Assembly (NCBI GenBank): GCA_004556705.1
Contig: SFGA01000036.1
Coordinates: 1-13,735 of the forward strand
Direction: 5' to 3'
DNA: 13,735 bases
Source of the DNA: Ruminococcus sp.
Lineage (GTDB): Bacteria > Bacillota > Clostridia > Oscillospirales > Acutalibacteraceae
Shown here: one piece after another, positions 13,645 through 13,735 of the stretch
Numbering within the stretch: position 1 is the first letter of the stretch
Layout of the letters: every line of letters begins with the position of its first letter
Notes under the pieces: generated by a model
The model's input: the letters and a program-made list of their open reading frames with translations, nothing else
Database searches by the model: none
Told to the model about the DNA's origin: nothing
Position numbers and translations under genes: made by a program

Positions 13645-13735
13645 TCGCATAAATTTTCAAATTTGATGAAACACAGGCTCCCTCTGACGAGGGAGCTGTT
13701 GAGCGTAGCGAAACTGAGGGAGAGAAAGCAATAAA
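13637..13735 (+). repeat. Repeat module D, copy 2 (reaches the window edge)
   Basis: Identical over 99 bases to copy 1 at 13135-13233. The match runs to the last base of the window, so the repeat tract probably continues. Confidence 0.92.

Noticed and set aside
1..13735. A novel multi-gene system
   Set aside because: Nearly all genes are recognisable housekeeping genes in a standard order. I found no defence, phage, secretion or biosynthetic cluster.
12992..13735. CRISPR array
   Set aside because: The repeats are long, self-complementary and unequally spaced in changed order, with no uniform spacers and no cas genes.
12992..13735. Insertion sequence
   Set aside because: No transposase reading frame or fragment is visible; only palindromic modules.

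Overview
The window is a piece of ordinary chromosome from a low- to mid-GC Firmicute, most likely a gut-type Clostridium relative (Oscillospiraceae/Ruminococcaceae-like). The main evidence is the gene order rimP-nusA-ylxR-ylxQ-infB-rbfA-nrnA-truB-ribF, a short NusA without the C-terminal acidic repeats of enterobacteria, GGAGG-type ribosome binding sites, and a surface protein with a variant (IPATGD) sorting-type tail. The species assignment is inference; the gene identities rest on motifs read in the translations.

Layout. 1-362: no gene, but several palindromic repeat elements. 363-2603 (+): ParC/GyrA-type topoisomerase subunit A, ending at a bidirectional terminator (2615-2651) shared with the convergent gene. 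2667-3869 (-): iron-dependent alcohol dehydrogenase. 3921-11521 (-): nine tightly packed genes for transcription elongation, ribosome maturation, translation initiation, tRNA modification, nano-RNA/pAp turnover and FAD synthesis. Many of these genes overlap, so they are probably one translationally coupled operon. It is read from an extended -10 promoter (11592-11620) through a leader that is mostly one hairpin placed just before the rimP ribosome binding site. 11652-11831 (-): a 59-residue hypothetical gene. 11832-12017: divergent regulatory region with a perfect-consensus promoter on the + strand. 12018-12935 (+): secreted, probably wall- or membrane-anchored helical protein, followed by a strong terminator. 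12992-13735: about 740 bases without a gene, made of at least four kinds of palindromic repeat module, three of them present twice and in a different order; the last copy runs to the window edge.

The operon links the machinery around RNA polymerase and the ribosome: RimP matures the 30S subunit, NusA controls pausing and termination, YlxR and YlxQ are small RNA-binding partners, IF-2 starts translation, RbfA matures 16S rRNA, NrnA clears oligoribonucleotides, TruB makes pseudouridine 55 in tRNA, and RibF makes FMN and FAD. The dehydrogenase lies downstream with no terminator visible between, so it may be partly transcribed by read-through.

I do not see a defence system, CRISPR array, prophage, transposase, biosynthetic cluster or other evident novel multi-gene system. 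What merits a second look is smaller: the modular repeat mosaic whose hairpin cores swap between conserved flanks, the rimP leader hairpin, the repeated ATGAATAA start/stop overlaps, the 59-residue gene, and the surface protein.
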